A stretch of DNA of 42,555 bases. Origin: a virus. The stretch lies in the IMG/VR virus record IMGVR_UViG_3300036766_000086, positions 1-42,555 of that record; one strand, 5' to 3'. The translations under genes and the position numbers were made by a program. The first letter of the stretch is position 1. Each line of letters starts with the position of its first letter. Below are positions 1 to 6,134 of the stretch, piece after piece. A model generated the notes under the pieces. The model had not been told where the DNA came from, did not search any database, and saw only the letters and a program-made list of their open reading frames with translations.

Positions 1-78
1 TGGGTTGCATTCCTCGACAGCAAGCCGATGGAGCCGCGTTGCAAAACCTGCGGGCAACTGCTGACGCCCAACGTGTGA
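1..78 (+). CDS. C-terminal end of cassette protein (same gene as at 42190)
   Basis: This is a partial reading frame open at the window edge. It encodes the last 25 residues of the 79-residue protein found complete at 42190-42429, ending in ...LLTPNV. It exists only because the window closes on itself. The last codons (TPNV and the stop) come from the attC-like core GCCCAAC and the following GTGTGA. Confidence 0.8.
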   Translation, partial: WVAFLDSKPMEPRCKTCGQLLTPNV

Positions 79-116
79 GGTAAGGGGTCACGCGCTTTTG
101 CGTGATCCCTCTTGTT
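66..116 (+). repeat. attC-like site, truncated at its 3' end
   Basis: The R'' core GCCCAAC (66-72) is followed by an imperfect stem, AGGGGTCACGC and GCGTGATCCCT around a GCTTTT loop. The 3' part that should read GACCGTCGGGTTGGGC, as in the intact near-identical site at 31972-32035 (-), is missing. After CTTG the sequence switches to TTGCAGC, the start of the duplicated phage segment. The shared TTG at the junction suggests microhomology-driven joining. Confidence 0.75.
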
Positions 117-214
117 GCAGCTTCCTGCGTTCAAAAGGTGTTTACAGGGATATTATTAAAAAAGCAGCAAAGGGATGATATGAGCCTCAAACAAGATATC
201 CGTAAAATAATCGC
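114..214 (+). repeat. 101-bp inverted duplicate of the 30829-30929 gene junction
   Basis: The + strand here is identical over 101 bases to the - strand of 30929-30829. It carries the last 20 codons of the gene at 30865-31128 and the first 12 codons of the gene at 30567-30863, including the TGATATG stop/start junction. The copy is broken on both sides: its left end fuses to an attC-like site and its right end to unrelated sequence. The open frame starting at ATG 180 stops after 16 codons, so this is a nonfunctional fragment. As an inverted repeat it could support inversion of the intervening early region. Confidence 0.9.
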
Positions 215-277
215 TCGGCAGAAAACCTGACGGTAGCTTGATTCCGGCGCAACCATTTTTACAGTCCGAATAATGAC
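215..277 (+). pseudogene. Truncated cassette gene remnant
   Basis: From the end of the duplicated segment, one frame reads RKPDGSLIPAQPFLQSE and stops at TAA 268-270, just upstream of an attC-like R'' core. A gene 3' end directly before an attC is the normal cassette arrangement, so this looks like the tail of a cassette gene whose 5' part was lost when the 101-bp segment joined here. The family is not recognised. Confidence 0.4.
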
Positions 278-333
278 GCCCAACGCCGCCTTAACCGGCG
301 CCGAAGGAGTCCGCGTTGAAGGCACAGTTATGC
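278..333 (+). repeat. attC-like site
   Basis: The R'' core is GCCCAAC (278-284) and the R' core is GTTATGC (327-333). Between them the arms CCTTAACCGGCGCC and GGAGTCCGCGTTGAAGG resemble those of the other sites. R' departs from GTTRRRY but matches the GCATAAC core of the next partial site, so the two bound one cassette (328-523). Confidence 0.7.
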
Positions 334-351
334 AACACATTGGAGACTGAC

Positions 352-522
352 ATGGATGAAAGACTTGAAGCGGTGAGCGAGAAAATAAGGATGGGCATCC
401 CGGTAAGCATGATGGAGGCGATGGAGGCTATTGACTACCAGCAAAAGCTAAAAGCTGACAGGGATGCAGCGAGGGCAAAGACACTGCTCGGGCGATTCAT
501 GCGCTGGATTCGTGGTGCATAA
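352..522 (+). CDS. Small hypothetical protein (cassette gene)
   Basis: This is a 56-residue acidic-then-basic helical protein (MDERLEAVSEKIR..., ending ...RFMRWIRGA) with no recognised domain. ATG 352 is chosen because TTGGAGAC lies just upstream. A longer frame starting at 316 would run back into the attC site. The stop codon TAA overlaps the core GCATAAC of the following partial attC. The amphipathic, charged composition could suit a small DNA- or protein-binding factor, but function is unknown. Confidence 0.6.
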   Translation: MDERLEAVSEKIRMGIPVSMMEAMEAIDYQQKLKADRDAARAKTLLGRFMRWIRGA

Positions 523-545
523 CGTGTGAGGTAAGGGGCTAACCC
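517..545 (+). repeat. attC-like 5' half site
   Basis: GCATAACGTGTGAGGTAAGG matches the 5' half of the intact sites, but the stem return arm and the R' core are missing. Sequence runs directly into the ribosome binding site of the next gene. It is probably a decayed or deletion-derived site. Confidence 0.55.
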
Positions 546-568
546 GGCAGGATAAAGGAGAAAATTAA

Positions 569-769
569 ATGAAGATACACTATTTTGGGCAAGACAAAGC
601 AGACGAAGACGACATGCAACTTGATATGGCAAAGATGAAAGGTTATGTGCCACAGAACTGCTTACTCGGCGGGATGGTTGTGATGGGCGAAGTACAGCGC
701 GGCGAGAACCCTTGCAATGGATGCAATGGGCCACGCGATAAATGTAATGGCAAGCCAAAAGTAACATGA
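569..769 (+). CDS. Small Cys-containing hypothetical protein (cassette gene)
   Basis: A 66-residue protein starts at ATG 569 behind AAAGGAG with a 9-base spacer. The C-terminal half has NPCNGCNGPRDKCNGK, where three closely spaced cysteines suggest a small metal-binding knuckle. The N-terminal half is acidic (DKADEDDMQLD). It lies between two partial attC-like sites, so it is probably a former cassette. No family is recognised. Confidence 0.6.
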   Translation: MKIHYFGQDKADEDDMQLDMAKMKGYVPQNCLLGGMVVMGEVQRGENPCNGCNGPRDKCNGKPKVT

Positions 770-770
770 C

Positions 771-800
771 GCCGAACGTAAAGGTAAGGGGCAGGCCGAC
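771..800 (+). repeat. attC-like 5' half site
   Basis: GCCGAACGTAAAGGTAAGGG follows the previous stop codon directly, as the R'' side of other sites does. No return arm or R' core is visible before the next gene. It marks the last attC trace before the NinG gene group. Confidence 0.5.
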
Positions 801-827
801 TAAAACATTAAATACGGAGAAGTGAGC

Positions 828-1067
828 ATGAAAAACCAAAACATTAAAATCGAAGTAACCATGCCAACGAAGCGCAGAATGACGGCTGACGAGCGCGATA
901 TTGAGACTTTGAAAACACATGAACGGGTAAGTATTTTTTGGATAACAGAAAGTATGAGGCGAGCAAAGCTGGTAGAGCGGCTGAAAAAAACTGGAGCAAT
1001 CAGCCTGGATAACTCGTGCGGGTATCCGTGGTTCACGGTGACTTCTAACGTGGAGCTAAATGAGTAA
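828..1067 (+). CDS. Hypothetical protein, possibly small nucleic-acid-binding
   Basis: A 79-residue protein (MKNQNIKIEVTMPTKRRMTADERDIE...) starts at ATG 828, eight bases after GGAG; an in-frame GTG at 822 is the alternative. It has a basic N-terminal half and a predicted helix-rich middle (ESMRRAKLVERLKKTGAI). The 3' end overlaps the next start by eight bases, implying translational coupling into the NinG group. Family not recognised. Confidence 0.6.
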   Translation: MKNQNIKIEVTMPTKRRMTADERDIETLKTHERVSIFWITESMRRAKLVERLKKTGAISLDNSCGYPWFTVTSNVELNE

Positions 1068-1284
1068 ATCCGAACTAAAAAGGCTTGCTATACAAACAGG
1101 CTGCCCATGTCTATCCTGTAAAAACATGAGAACCAAGACAACTGACAAACCAGCCAGTTTTTGTGCTTATAGTTGTATTCAGCCAGATATAAAAAAAGAG
1201 TTTGGACTATTCATGGATATGTTCGAAAAAGTAAAAACCTGTCAACGCCATGAAGCTAAAAACCTGCAAAGTCTGCAAAAATAA
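1060..1284 (+). CDS. Cys-rich small protein upstream of NinG
   Basis: This 74-residue protein has CPCLSCKNMR near residues 15-24 and further cysteines (FCAYSC, TCQRH), consistent with a zinc-binding fold. It overlaps the upstream gene by eight bases and the downstream ninG-like gene by 35 bases. Lambdoid ninG genes commonly sit among small nin-region genes, so a comparable role is inferred. Function unknown. Confidence 0.65.
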   Translation: MSKSELKRLAIQTGCPCLSCKNMRTKTTDKPASFCAYSCIQPDIKKEFGLFMDMFEKVKTCQRHEAKNLQSLQK

Positions 1285-1837
1285 ATTTGCCCCCATAAAA
1301 CCTTTGCAATTCCTTTGCACCGAAAACGATTTTAAATGTGCGGCAGAGTACGCACAGAATAAGCGTGACTCCAACATGGCAAAACAGATTAAAGCCGATA
1401 AAAAGGCCGTTAAAGCACGTTTAAATGAGCTTGAACCATTAAAGTATTGGGAGGATAAAGCGCAAAATGCCATGAATAAATGGGTTGTTCGAGTTAGGGA
1501 TAGAGATTTACCCTGTATTTCATGCGGTACAACTAACCCGAACGTACAATATTGTGCATCTCATTATCGAACTAGGAAGGCAGCTAATCAGCTACGGTAC
1601 AACCTGGATAACTTGCATAAAGCCTGCAATCACTATTGCAATAAACAATTGTCTGGGAATATCGAGAACTACCGCCCATCTCTCATCGCTAAAATCGGGC
1701 AAGAACGGCATGATGCATTGATTAACAATCACGAAACAAAACGCTGGACAAAAGAAGAGTGTCAAGAAATTGAGCGCTTCTATAAGGAAAAGCTGAAGCT
1801 ATTGGGTCAAAATCACATACCACAATACAACTACTAA
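1250..1837 (+). CDS. ninG: NinG/Rap-like recombination protein
   Basis: This 195-residue protein matches the layout of lambda NinG (Rap), a Holliday-junction nuclease used in phage recombination. The N-terminal zinc ribbon CKVCKNKFAP is followed by a basic coiled segment (NMAKQIKADKKAVKARLNELEPL). Then come WVVRVRDRDLPCISCGTT, a CASHYRTR motif, and the LDNLHKACNHYCNKQLSGN block typical of the HNH-like nuclease core. Length is near that of lambda NinG. It likely works with the annealing and SSB-like proteins encoded at 40713-41644 in the same rightward transcription region. The start has no clear ribosome binding site, so coupling to the overlapping upstream gene is likely. Confidence 0.9.
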   Translation: MKLKTCKVCKNKFAPIKPLQFLCTENDFKCAAEYAQNKRDSNMAKQIKADKKAVKARLNELEPLKYWEDKAQNAMNKWVVRVRDRDLPCISCGTTNPNVQYCASHYRTRKAANQLRYNLDNLHKACNHYCNKQLSGNIENYRPSLIAKIGQERHDALINNHETKRWTKEECQEIERFYKEKLKLLGQNHIPQYNY

Positions 1838-1845
1838 GCATATTA

Positions 1846-2046
1846 TTAAGATGTGCATAATGCCCCCTTTTTGGGTATTGCAGGCAATTCCATCCAGTGA
1901 GTTGGTGTTTCATCGTTAAAGGCTGATCCCTGTACTTCAAAACCATTTTTTGGGTAATTAAACCACATAATAAATGGCCGCTTCAGGCATGGGTCATAAC
2001 CCAATATTGCGCCTGTTTTTGGAGCTGATTCTATTGTTTTCCACAT
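1846..2046 (-). CDS. DUF551-like small protein
   Basis: The sequence MWKTIESAPKTGAILGYD...PTHWMELPAIPKK is typical of DUF551-type phage and prophage proteins, which carry a conserved W(K/M)xIESAPKDG start and PTHWMPLP end. The family has no known biochemical role. It starts at ATG 2046 behind AAGGAGG. It ends the leftward accessory operon and converges with ninG. Confidence 0.75.
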   Translation of the reverse strand: MWKTIESAPKTGAILGYDPCLKRPFIMWFNYPKNGFEVQGSAFNDETPTHWMELPAIPKKGALCTS

Positions 2047-2049
2047 GGT

Positions 2050-2232
2050 TTAATCCTCCTTGATATGCGGGTTTTTAAGCATACAATCTGTATCTGTATC
2101 ACAAGGGACAATGAAAGCTTGCTCATATCCTTGTTGGTCATTGCTGGCGTAATAAGACACTTGATCGTTATAATCCATGGTGGATACTGTTAAGTAAATG
2201 ATAGCGAATAATGCGATGTATAAGTATTTCAT
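2050..2232 (-). CDS. Small membrane or secreted protein
   Basis: A 60-residue protein has a hydrophobic N-terminus (KYLYIALFAIIYLTVS) that could be a membrane segment or signal peptide. A polar, acidic tail follows with two cysteines (PCDTDTDCML). Spacing to its neighbours is very tight, so it belongs to the same leftward operon. Possible roles include envelope interaction or superinfection effects, but nothing in the sequence decides this. Confidence 0.6.
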   Translation of the reverse strand: MKYLYIALFAIIYLTVSTMDYNDQVSYYASNDQQGYEQAFIVPCDTDTDCMLKNPHIKED

Positions 2233-2243
2233 AATATTTATCC

Positions 2244-2648
2244 CTATTTAATTAATGAGCGTAGCAACTCAATATTTTCTGCAAGCATTATTTTGCGTAC
2301 AGCAGCAGCAACAGCAGCAATAGCTGTATCAACATCAGCAGCAATAGCAGCAGCATAAGCAGCAACATGGCTTCTATCGGAGCCATCGAGCCAGTTATCC
2401 GCCCATTTAACCCAAGATGGTTCGAAGTAGATTTTTTTAGCTACTCTAATAGAAAATTCCTGTGCTATTTCTTTACCTCCGTCTGTGGCTCTTAATGCCC
2501 AAATACAATCCATTAACCCATTATTATCTAAGATTGTTTCTAACGAAATGTCGCCGTCAAAATCTATGCCTACATGGTTGGCTATTGCATCATATCCACG
2601 TTTACATGCGTTATTGTCTCTAAGTCTTTTTAAAGTTGTTGTTTGCAT
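2244..2648 (-). CDS. Hypothetical protein with Ala-rich tail
   Basis: A 134-residue protein resembles small phage proteins with the pattern LRxxxACxxGYDxI...LRAT (here NNACKRGYDAI and CIWALRATDGGKEIA). The C-terminal third is alanine-rich (AAYAAAIAADVDTAIAAVAAAVRK), encoded by GCA/GCT triplet runs that may be prone to slippage. The start ATG 2648 has a strong AGGGAGG eight bases upstream. Function unknown. Confidence 0.7.
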   Translation of the reverse strand: MQTTTLKRLRDNNACKRGYDAIANHVGIDFDGDISLETILDNNGLMDCIWALRATDGGKEIAQEFSIRVAKKIYFEPSWVKWADNWLDGSDRSHVAAYAAAIAADVDTAIAAVAAAVRKIMLAENIELLRSLIK

Positions 2649-2650
2649 AA

Positions 2651-2812
2651 TTAATACCTCCCTGGATTTGAGAAATGTTTATTGATCGCGCTATATGAGC
2701 AAAGATTAATAGTAGATATTGGCCTACTCATCAAGCGCCACTTGTTACGGCGTATCATTCTGGCCAGCTTGCAGAATATGCCGCATGGTGTTTTATGGTG
2801 TTTATATGTCAT
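2651..2812 (-). CDS. Small basic protein, possible
   Basis: This 53-codon frame (MTYKHHKTPCGILCKLARMIRRNKWRL...) starts at ATG 2812 behind GAGGG. It stops two bases before the start of the next gene, whose ribosome binding site lies inside its last codons. The protein is strongly basic with no recognised domain. The tight fit into the operon supports it; the lack of a known family leaves it tentative. Confidence 0.45.
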   Translation of the reverse strand: MTYKHHKTPCGIFCKLARMIRRNKWRLMSRPISTINLCSYSAINKHFSNPGRY

Positions 2813-2844
2813 GATTAATTCCCTCTTTGATTGATTATGCGAAT

Positions 2845-3087
2845 TTAGTTAAGTGCTGGACGGCCTGGCTTGGTGTACCAGTAAGGTTTGAGCGTTGCAC
2901 CCTGCGCACCCCAATAAGCAACCTGTCCATCTTCGTCTCGATCCCATCGGATACAGCATTTAGTCCCTGCTGCTGCAAATTCTGCGGCCTTAATTTCCAG
3001 CGCCTCAAATTCTGCATCCGCTCCAATTTCTCCGCCGTCAAAAATTGGCGTGTTGTTAAAGTCAAAAATGCTGGCGTATATGCTCAT
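2845..3087 (-). CDS. First gene of leftward accessory operon, hypothetical
   Basis: An 80-residue acidic protein (MSIYASIFDFNNTPIFDGGEIGADAEFEALE...). The start ATG 3087 has AGAGGTGAC upstream, and a strong sigma-70 promoter lies about 65 bases further back. It opens the operon running down to 1846. No family is recognised; the WDRDEDGQVAYWGAQGATLKPYWYT stretch is rich in aromatics. Confidence 0.65.
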   Translation of the reverse strand: MSIYASIFDFNNTPIFDGGEIGADAEFEALEIKAAEFAAAGTKCCIRWDRDEDGQVAYWGAQGATLKPYWYTKPGRPALN

Positions 3088-3151
3088 ATTGTCACCTCTT
3101 TGGTTGTTGTTGGATTGATTAATCGGTTTTAAATTGTTTGCCGATGTGTTA

Positions 3152-3179
3152 ATTATATACTCATTATAATTAATGTCAA
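3152..3179 (-). promoter_or_regulatory. Sigma-70 promoter for the leftward accessory operon
   Basis: On the - strand, TTGACA (3179-3174) is followed by a 16-base spacer and TATAAT (3157-3152), both perfect consensus hexamers. The expected start near 3145 gives a leader of about 58 bases before ATG 3087. Perfect hexamers suggest strong expression early in infection or in a lysogen. Confidence 0.75.
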
Positions 3180-3216
3180 ACTTTTATTAAGCATCATAAC
3201 CCTTGATTTTAGGGGT

Positions 3217-3233
3217 ACTGTACTAAACTGTAC
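3217..3233. promoter_or_regulatory. Candidate operator: two ACTGTAC repeats
   Basis: ACTGTAC occurs at 3217-3223 and 3227-3233, ten bases apart, so on the same DNA face. The pair sits between the divergent promoters for the genes at 3087 (-) and 3281 (+). The first copy lies within the near-palindrome GTACTGTAC. A regulator binding here could control both directions; the protein encoded at 3281 is a candidate by position only. Confidence 0.4.
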
Positions 3234-3269
3234 GGGTATTATTCGATATATTTAAATAACTTTTTGTGG

Positions 3270-3275
3270 TATAGT
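3270..3275 (+). promoter_or_regulatory. -10 element of a leaderless promoter, possible
   Basis: TATAGT lies only five bases before the start codon at 3281, and there is no Shine-Dalgarno sequence. If used, transcription would begin at or next to the ATG, giving a leaderless mRNA. A convincing -35 hexamer is not visible, so an activator may be needed. Confidence 0.35.
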
Positions 3276-3280
3276 GTGGT

Positions 3281-3475
3281 ATGGAAAATATAAATCCCAA
3301 ACGCAAAGCTGGGCGGCCAAAGCTGCCCCCAGAGCAAAAAGCCTACCCAGTAGCATTGAGACTGACACCTGCGCAGAAATTGATTTACACGCAGGTGGGC
3401 GGCGCCCGTTGGGTTGCTAGGATGATAGACAGGCTATCGAGGGAGAGTGACTTTAAGGCGTTGTCGAATAACTAA
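3281..3475 (+). CDS. Small putative DNA-binding regulator
   Basis: A 64-residue basic protein (MENINPKRKAGRPKLPPEQKAYPVALRLTPAQK...WVARMIDRL). It starts with an AT-hook-like GRPK motif. The following VALRLTPAQKLIYTQVGG...W resembles short phage regulators of the ribbon-helix-helix type. No ribosome binding site precedes ATG 3281; the closest upstream signal is a -10-like TATAGT, so leaderless translation is possible. As the first gene before the late block it could regulate the divergent promoters here. The family assignment is tentative. Confidence 0.6.
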   Translation: MENINPKRKAGRPKLPPEQKAYPVALRLTPAQKLIYTQVGGARWVARMIDRLSRESDFKALSNN

Positions 3476-3488
3476 AAAGGATAATATC

Positions 3489-3746
3489 ATGGCTAAAGTA
3501 ATATGTACGCTATGCGGCACAGTGGGGGTGCCTGCGAAAATAACCAAGGGGAATATTTTTATTGAATTGATTTTGTGGCTGCTTTTCATCATTCCCGGAT
3601 TGATTTATTCAATTTGGCGCTTGTCTACACGGCACACTGGGTGCAAGTCATGCGGCCAGATTACAATAATCGCGGTTGATTCGCCGATGGGAAAAAATCT
3701 AATTAAATCAATGGCAGATGACAAAACTGACTATCATACAGCGTAA
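3489..3746 (+). CDS. Zinc-ribbon transmembrane protein
   Basis: An 85-residue protein with CxxC pairs at both ends (CTLCGTVG and CKSCGQ) flanking one hydrophobic segment, IELILWLLFIIPGLIYSIW. This split zinc ribbon around a membrane segment is a recurrent small phage and bacterial protein type of unknown role. ATG 3489 is chosen over upstream frame extensions because AAAAGGATAATATC precedes it. The 3' end overlaps the next gene by 29 bases. Confidence 0.75.
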   Translation: MAKVICTLCGTVGVPAKITKGNIFIELILWLLFIIPGLIYSIWRLSTRHTGCKSCGQITIIAVDSPMGKNLIKSMADDKTDYHTA

Positions 3747-4152
3747 AATCAGCGAATTAATACCATATTCAAATAATGCGCGAACCCATTCAGACGCGCA
3801 AATTTTGCAAATCGCTGCATCTATAAAAGAGTTTGGGTTTACAAATCCTGTCCTGCTGGATGGAGAGAATGGCATCATAGCCGGGCATGGTCGCGTTATG
3901 GCTGCGCGCAAGCTTGGGATAGATGCTGTTCCGTGCATTGAGCTGGCACACCTCTCCCCAGCGCAGAAAAAGGCATATATTTTGGCTGACAATAAAATCG
4001 CGCTCAATAGTGGGTGGGATGCGGAACTACTGAAAATCGAATTGACCGAGCTGGATGAAATGGGCTTTGACCTGGAGTTGACGGGGTTTGATGCGCTGGA
4101 ACTTGCAAACCTATTTGATGATGGTATGCGAGGCGAGCAGGTACTCGCGTAA
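3718..4152 (+). CDS. ParB/Srx-type nuclease-domain protein
   Basis: A 144-residue protein contains the ParB N-terminal fold: NNARTHSDAQILQIAASIKE, NPVLLD, and the signature GIIAGHGRVMAARKLG (residues 52-67), followed by LADNKIALNSGWD. ParB-like domains bind nucleotide and nick or bind DNA. In phages they are often fused to DNA methyltransferases, but here the domain stands alone directly upstream of terminase. A role at the packaging site or in DNA modification is inferred from position. The start ATG 3718 overlaps the previous gene. Confidence 0.85.
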   Translation: MTKLTIIQRKISELIPYSNNARTHSDAQILQIAASIKEFGFTNPVLLDGENGIIAGHGRVMAARKLGIDAVPCIELAHLSPAQKKAYILADNKIALNSGWDAELLKIELTELDEMGFDLELTGFDALELANLFDDGMRGEQVLA

Positions 4153-4154
4153 TT

Positions 4155-4700
4155 ATGGCAACCCCGGCACTTAATCCAAATATCGCCGCCAAGATCGTGG
4201 CCGACTGGCGGACTGGCGAATACAGCCAGCAAGACCTGTCCAATAAGCACAAGGTCAGCAAGGGCAAGGTCAACAATTTGTGCAAGGGCGTTGCGCAGGA
4301 TGCGGCTGCTATTGTGACCGCTGGTGTCAACTACACACAGAGCCTGTCCGCAATAGGCGAGCATGATGACCGTATCGTGACCGCCGTGACCGATGCGGTC
4401 AATAGAATCACTGAGGGGAACAACTTTTACAATTCAGCTCAGCGGTTTGTGTCCAAGGTTGCTATTCTTGGGATTAAGAAAATGCTCGATACGAACGGCA
4501 AGCCTAACAGTGAATTCAGTATGGCGGCGGTGAATCAGGCATCATCGGCGATAAGCACATCGCGCGTAGGCGAACTCGGCAAGGCTCCTGATACTGCAAT
4601 CCAGATCAACAATCAGCAGCCGCAACAGCCTATGACGCGAGAGCAATTGGTCATGCTGGCAGAGGAACGCGGATTGCCAACTAAGATATTCCAGCAATGA
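4155..4700 (+). CDS. terS: Terminase small subunit
   Basis: A 181-residue protein begins with a helix-turn-helix (AAKIVADWRTGEYSQQDLSNKHKVSKGKVNNLCKG), followed by helical oligomerisation sequence and a Gln-rich tail (QINNQQPQQPM). This is the layout of small terminase subunits, which recognise the packaging site and recruit the motor. It overlaps the large subunit start by four bases (ATGA), the usual coupled pair. Confidence 0.8.
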   Translation: MATPALNPNIAAKIVADWRTGEYSQQDLSNKHKVSKGKVNNLCKGVAQDAAAIVTAGVNYTQSLSAIGEHDDRIVTAVTDAVNRITEGNNFYNSAQRFVSKVAILGIKKMLDTNGKPNSEFSMAAVNQASSAISTSRVGELGKAPDTAIQINNQQPQQPMTREQLVMLAEERGLPTKIFQQ

Positions 4701-6130
4701 CCGAGATAGAAATTCTGGAAGAGCTTGCTTGCATAGAGGCGAGAGAATCATTCTATGCTTACCGTCAATATATTAATCCGAAACTTAAACTAGGTTGGTG
4801 GCAGAGGGAAGTTGCAACCGAATTGCAGCAGTTTTATGAAGACCTTTCGGCTGGACATTCACCTAAGCTGGTTATTCAAAGCCCCCCACAGCATGGGAAG
4901 TCTACCATTGTGATTGACTTCTTGTCGTGGATTGCCGGGAAAGATTCATCTTTGCGGACTATTTACACGTCTTTTTCTGAGCGTCTGGGCATACGGGCAA
5001 ACCTGCGAATGCAGCGGATAATGGATGGTCAAAAATATCATCGGGTTTTCGGAGCGCGAATTGGATTGACAATATCGGTCACGATTTCCAGCCAGTTATT
5101 ACGTAATAGGGAGATACTTGAGTACATTGGCGCTGAAGGTTATTTTAGAAATACCACTGTTTGCGGTAGCATTACAGGGGAATCGCTCGACCTTGGCGTG
5201 ATAGACGACCCAATAAAGGGCAGGGAGCAAGCACAGAGCTCGGTAATACGTCAAAAAACATGGGACTGGTTGACAGATGACTTTTTCACTAGGTTCAGCG
5301 AGCATGCGGGGCTGCTAGTTATATTGACGCGCTGGCACGTTGATGACCCAATTGGGCGGCTGCTTGAAAAAGATAAAACCATAAAACTGCTTACATATCC
5401 GGCCATAGCCATAAAAGATGATACATACCGGCGTATTGGCGAAGCATTATTCCCGGAGCATAAGAGCATAGAATTCCTTGAAAATATACGCTCAGTGATG
5501 GCGGTATCATCATTTGAGGCGTTATATCAGCAGGCACCAGTACTAATGGAAGGCAATCTATTTAAGCCTGACAATATCCCGATAATTGATGCATTGCCTG
5601 AGTATATTCAATACGTGAGAGCGTGGGACTTGGCCTCAACAGCAGGGGGAGGTGATTGGACTGTAGGTGCAAAAATAGGTATCACGTCCGATGGGTCGCG
5701 CATTATAATTGCGGACATCGTAAGGCTTAGAGGTAGCCCGGAGGAAGTCGAGGCAACTATAAAAAATACCGCGCAGCGTGACGGGAAAGAATGCACAATC
5801 AGATTGCCTCAAGACCCTGGACAAGCAGGGAAGGCACAGATTGCATATTTGACAAAGCAATTGATTGGGTTCAATATTCATTCTACACCGGTATCGGGCG
5901 ACAAAATCACCCGTGCAGAACCGTTTGCATCACAGTGTAACGTGGGCAATATATCAATGCTTAAAGCCGGATGGAACGATCAACTGGTGGATGAAATGCG
6001 GATGTTCCCTAATGGAACCTTCGATGATCAAATAGATGCGGGTTCAGACGCTTTCTCGGAAATAAGTCTAATTTATACCGGGGATGCGACTGTCGAGGTA
6101 TTTGGGTCAATGACTAAAATGGATTGGTGA
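4697..6130 (+). CDS. terL: Terminase large subunit
   Basis: A 477-residue packaging motor. The ATPase domain shows a Walker A-like PPQHGKST at about residues 63-70, a Walker B-like LGVIDDP near 166-172, and the coupling segment VILTRWHVDDPIGR. The C-terminal nuclease begins at RAWDLAST (about 308-315) and ends with FDDQIDAGSDAF near 447. This resembles the Mu gp28/Terminase_6C branch. Length is normal. It pairs with the small subunit immediately upstream. Confidence 0.95.
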   Translation: MTEIEILEELACIEARESFYAYRQYINPKLKLGWWQREVATELQQFYEDLSAGHSPKLVIQSPPQHGKSTIVIDFLSWIAGKDSSLRTIYTSFSERLGIRANLRMQRIMDGQKYHRVFGARIGLTISVTISSQLLRNREILEYIGAEGYFRNTTVCGSITGESLDLGVIDDPIKGREQAQSSVIRQKTWDWLTDDFFTRFSEHAGLLVILTRWHVDDPIGRLLEKDKTIKLLTYPAIAIKDDTYRRIGEALFPEHKSIEFLENIRSVMAVSSFEALYQQAPVLMEGNLFKPDNIPIIDALPEYIQYVRAWDLASTAGGGDWTVGAKIGITSDGSRIIIADIVRLRGSPEEVEATIKNTAQRDGKECTIRLPQDPGQAGKAQIAYLTKQLIGFNIHSTPVSGDKITRAEPFASQCNVGNISMLKAGWNDQLVDEMRMFPNGTFDDQIDAGSDAFSEISLIYTGDATVEVFGSMTKMDW

Positions 6131-6134
6131 ATAT

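Larger units (their letters stand above)
1..204. repeat. Terminal direct repeat (circular overlap), left copy
   Basis: Bases 1-204 match 42352-42555 with a single difference (128 C versus 42479 T). The simplest reading is assembly overlap of a circular or circularly permuted phage genome. A true short terminal repeat cannot be excluded. Bases 1-113 carry the end of a cassette gene and most of an attC-like site. Bases 114-204 lie inside a 101-bp segment that is also found inverted at 30829-30929. Confidence 0.9.

Noticed and set aside
435-920. 161-residue frame on - over the first cassettes
   Set aside because: It runs antisense through several cassette genes and partial attC sites, and its composition is not protein-like.
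1838-1870. Terminator between the convergent ninG and DUF551-like genes
   Set aside because: Only a weak AT-rich pairing (GCATATTAT/ATAATGC) is present, without a clear T-run.
2290-2370. Triplet repeat tract as a mobile element or hotspot
   Set aside because: The GCA-type runs simply encode the alanine-rich tail of the protein at 2244-2648.
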